Source: Pseudomonadota bacterium (GTDB lineage: Bacteria; Pseudomonadota; Gammaproteobacteria; Burkholderiales; Burkholderiaceae_C). Taken from it: a stretch of 15,881 bases of DNA. This document shows, in pieces, positions 14,362 to 15,881 of this stretch. A model generated the notes under the pieces. The model was not told where the DNA came from and did not search any database. It saw only the letters and a list, made by a program, of their open reading frames with translations. Numbering within the stretch: the stretch's first letter is position 1; each line of letters starts with the position of its first letter. The position numbers and the translations under genes were made by a program. The stretch is from contig JAFAGF010000197.1 of NCBI GenBank assembly GCA_023422975.1, forward strand, positions 1 to 15,881. Direction: 5' to 3'.

Positions 14362-15366
14362 ATGAGCAAACATACGAAAGTCGCGGTAGCAGTGTTTTTG
14401 GCCGCAATGGCCGGTGGTGCAGCTGCACAGTCCAACGTGGCGATCTACGGCACGATTGACACAGGTTTGGGGCGTACTTACACCGATGCCGCGAATGCCA
14501 ATATGGTGACCAGCTATGACAGCACCACCTTGTTTGGCTTCCGTGGTTCTGAAGATTTGGGCAATGGTCTGAAGGTGAACTTTCAGCTTGAAGCCGATGG
14601 CGTCAAGAGCGATACCGGCGCTTGGGATGGCGGCTTCAAGCGCCAATCGTGGGTCGGTTTGTCGGGTGGCTTTGGTGAAGTGATGCTGGGCCGCACCACC
14701 ACCCCGCAAAACCGCCTGATGGGCGTGTTTGACCTGAACGGTACCGCCGATGGCTCCAGCGCCTTGAAGGTGCTGGGCTTGGCGGCCAATGGCTCGCTGA
14801 CCAGCTCGCGCCAAAGCAATCAGATCCAGTACGCCACCCCCAAGTTCAGCGGCTTTCAGGCCCGTGTGGCCTATGGCTTCTCTGAAACGGTCAGCGGTAC
14901 TGCGGGCGACAAGAAAGACTTTCTGCAACTGGCTGCCAGCTACCAAAACGGTGGCTTGACCGTGGGCGCCGCCTTCCAGCCCAAGAGCCAGTCCACCCAG
15001 GCTGCCGTGGGCGCCACCGATAACCGCAACGGCTTCTCCTTGGGCGCCAAATACAACTTTGGTTTCTTGGAAGCCAGTGCGTTGTACACCCGCAGCGAAA
15101 AAACCTCCGAGGGCGATGGCTGGGGCCTGGGCATTGCTGCCCCAGTGGGCAAGGCCACACGCGTGGGTGTGCAGTACGCGCGCATCACCAAACATGACAG
15201 CAGCCAGGTCAAGGGCTCCAATGCGGTGGAACTGTTTGCCGATTACGCCCTGTCCAAGCGCACCTCGTTCTATGCCAACTATGGCCGCGTGAACAGCAAG
15301 GCTGAAGTGTGGAAGAAGCTGGAGCGCAGCAACACCTTCGCGGTGGGTATTACCCACAAGTTCTAA
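14362..15366 (+). CDS. Gram-negative general porin (OmpC-like, Burkholderiales type)
   Basis: A trimeric outer-membrane beta-barrel for passive entry of small hydrophilic solutes. From ATG 14362 (GGAAAG 5 bases upstream) the product has 334 residues with a signal peptide (MSKHTKVAVAVFLAAMAGGA), cleaved near AAA-Q (about 22). The mature start SNVAIYGTIDTGLG and the GFRGSEDLGNGLKVNFQLE strand are family signatures. Further strands are QSWVGLSGGFGEVMLGRTTTP and RNGFSLGAKYNFG, and it ends FAVGITHKF with the C-terminal Phe needed for barrel assembly. The upstream extension to 14176 overlaps the permease and is not real. It may help the ligand of the adjacent importer cross the outer membrane, though such porins are usually unspecific. 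A strong terminator follows. Confidence 0.95.
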   Translation: MSKHTKVAVAVFLAAMAGGAAAQSNVAIYGTIDTGLGRTYTDAANANMVTSYDSTTLFGFRGSEDLGNGLKVNFQLEADGVKSDTGAWDGGFKRQSWVGLSGGFGEVMLGRTTTPQNRLMGVFDLNGTADGSSALKVLGLAANGSLTSSRQSNQIQYATPKFSGFQARVAYGFSETVSGTAGDKKDFLQLAASYQNGGLTVGAAFQPKSQSTQAAVGATDNRNGFSLGAKYNFGFLEASALYTRSEKTSEGDGWGLGIAAPVGKATRVGVQYARITKHDSSQVKGSNAVELFADYALSKRTSFYANYGRVNSKAEVWKKLERSNTFAVGITHKF

Positions 15367-15376
15367 AAGAACGACA

Positions 15377-15391
15377 GGAGGCGCAGCCTCC
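15377..15391 (+). repeat. short hairpin GGAGGC-GCA-GCCTCC after the porin
   Basis: A perfect 6-base-pair stem with a 3-base loop, 10 bases after the porin stop. It has no T run, so the terminator proper is the next hairpin. Together they may protect the 3' end of the abundant porin mRNA. Confidence 0.4.
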
Positions 15392-15420
15392 ACTGGCTGC
15401 AGGTTTCAAGGTTTTTGTAG

Positions 15421-15448
15421 GGGCGTGGCGCAGGTCACGCCCTTTTTT
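15421..15448 (+). terminator. strong rho-independent terminator after the porin
   Basis: GGGCGTG (15421-15427) and CACGCCC (15436-15442) form a perfect 7-base-pair stem around an 8-base loop, followed directly by TTTTTT (15443-15448). It is oriented for the porin/ABC transcript and insulates the acyl-CoA-binding protein gene downstream. Confidence 0.92.
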
Positions 15449-15594
15449 ACGGGGCTGTACCAGCCTGCGGCGTTTTCAAAGGTGCGGTGCCACGCAAGGC
15501 CTATCTGCCCATGGTTTGAATATTTAGAACGAGCGTACTTTTTTGGCGAATTTTGGCTACACTGCGCCGATACCAACCATAAGGAGACCGTCGC

Positions 15595-15849
15595 ATGTCC
15601 GACATCAACGCTACGTTTGAAGAAGCCGTCAAAAACTCCACCTCGCTGAGCGAGCGCCCCGACAACGCCACGCTGCTGAAGATTTACGCGCTGTACAAGC
15701 AAGCCACCGAGGGTGACAACGAAGCCAAAAAGCCCAGCTTTACCGATATGGTGGGGCGCGCCAAGTGGGATGCCTGGGAAAAGCTCAAGGACACCACCGC
15801 AGACGAAGCCAAGCAGCAATACATTGATTTGATCAATTCACTGCGCTGA
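15595..15849 (+). CDS. acyl-CoA-binding protein (ACBP)
   Basis: A small (84 residues) cytoplasmic four-helix protein that binds long-chain acyl-CoA thioesters. It has the ACBP signature: FEEAVKNSTSL, LLKIYALYKQATEGDN (the YKQATxGD motif, including the Tyr and Lys that contact CoA), and GRAKWDAWEKLKDTT, ending AKQQYIDLINSL. Length is that of single-domain ACBPs (about 85-90). AAGGAG lies about 9 bases before the ATG. A TACACT (15558-15563) about 30 bases before the start is a plausible -10, without a clear -35. It is likely a monocistronic unit after the porin terminator. Its physiological role in bacteria, whether acyl-CoA pool buffering or beta-oxidation support, is not defined by context. 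Confidence 0.95.
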   Translation: MSDINATFEEAVKNSTSLSERPDNATLLKIYALYKQATEGDNEAKKPSFTDMVGRAKWDAWEKLKDTTADEAKQQYIDLINSLR

Positions 15850-15881
15850 TCGCTCGCAGCGTGTCGGCGCTGCCGCCCGCC

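Noticed and set aside
14341..15393. 350-codon minus-strand open frame opposite the porin
   Set aside because: It is a shadow of the strongly biased porin codons. The plus strand has a signal peptide, barrel strands and a terminal Phe.
15536..15563. Full sigma-70 promoter for the ACBP gene
   Set aside because: TACACT is an acceptable -10, but the base sextet 17 upstream (GTACTT) is a poor -35, so I mention it only in the gene entry.

Overview
The window looks like a chromosomal segment of a GC-rich betaproteobacterium, most likely Burkholderiales/Comamonadaceae. This rests on codon choice, a classical 'Gram-negative porin' of the Burkholderiales type, a stand-alone bacterial acyl-CoA-binding protein, and an FbpABC-like transporter with a fused double permease. 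I see no rRNA, tRNA, CRISPR array, transposase or phage gene. The assignment comes from reading the sequence, not from a search.

Layout. Positions 1-3407 (minus strand): the first 25 codons of a gene cut by the window edge, a UbiB/ABC1-type atypical kinase, and a membrane diguanylate cyclase with a Cache sensor. Positions 3686-8219 hold genes that resemble an electrophile/quinone response group: a zinc-less MDR oxidoreductase (minus) divergent from a one-cysteine HxlR regulator (plus), then, on the minus strand, a YcaC-type hydrolase, a pirin and a LysR regulator. A symmetric operator-like dyad lies between the oxidoreductase and HxlR genes. Positions 8225-10261 (minus): a cytoplasmic [4Fe-4S]/molybdopterin oxidoreductase whose stop codon lies 5 bases before the likely LysR start.

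Positions 10404-14243 (plus): a complete ABC importer (ATPase, periplasmic binding protein, fused two-domain permease), followed by a porin at 14362-15366 and a strong terminator. The transporter is divergent from the molybdoenzyme, and the shared intergenic region carries two inverted repeats. The window closes with an acyl-CoA-binding protein.

The most notable sequence anomaly is the pirin gene. Its best start (ATG at 7049 with an AGGAG Shine-Dalgarno) reads a typical pirin N-terminus for 22 codons, then loses frame at a run of five cytosines; the rest of the pirin continues one frame over. This is a sequencing error, a real disruption, or a frameshift site. The second is the ycaC leader, where the Shine-Dalgarno can pair perfectly with an upstream hexamer. 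I found no clear, wholly new multi-gene system; the best candidates for undescribed biology are the molybdoenzyme-LysR-pirin-YcaC arrangement and the unassigned substrate of the ABC importer.
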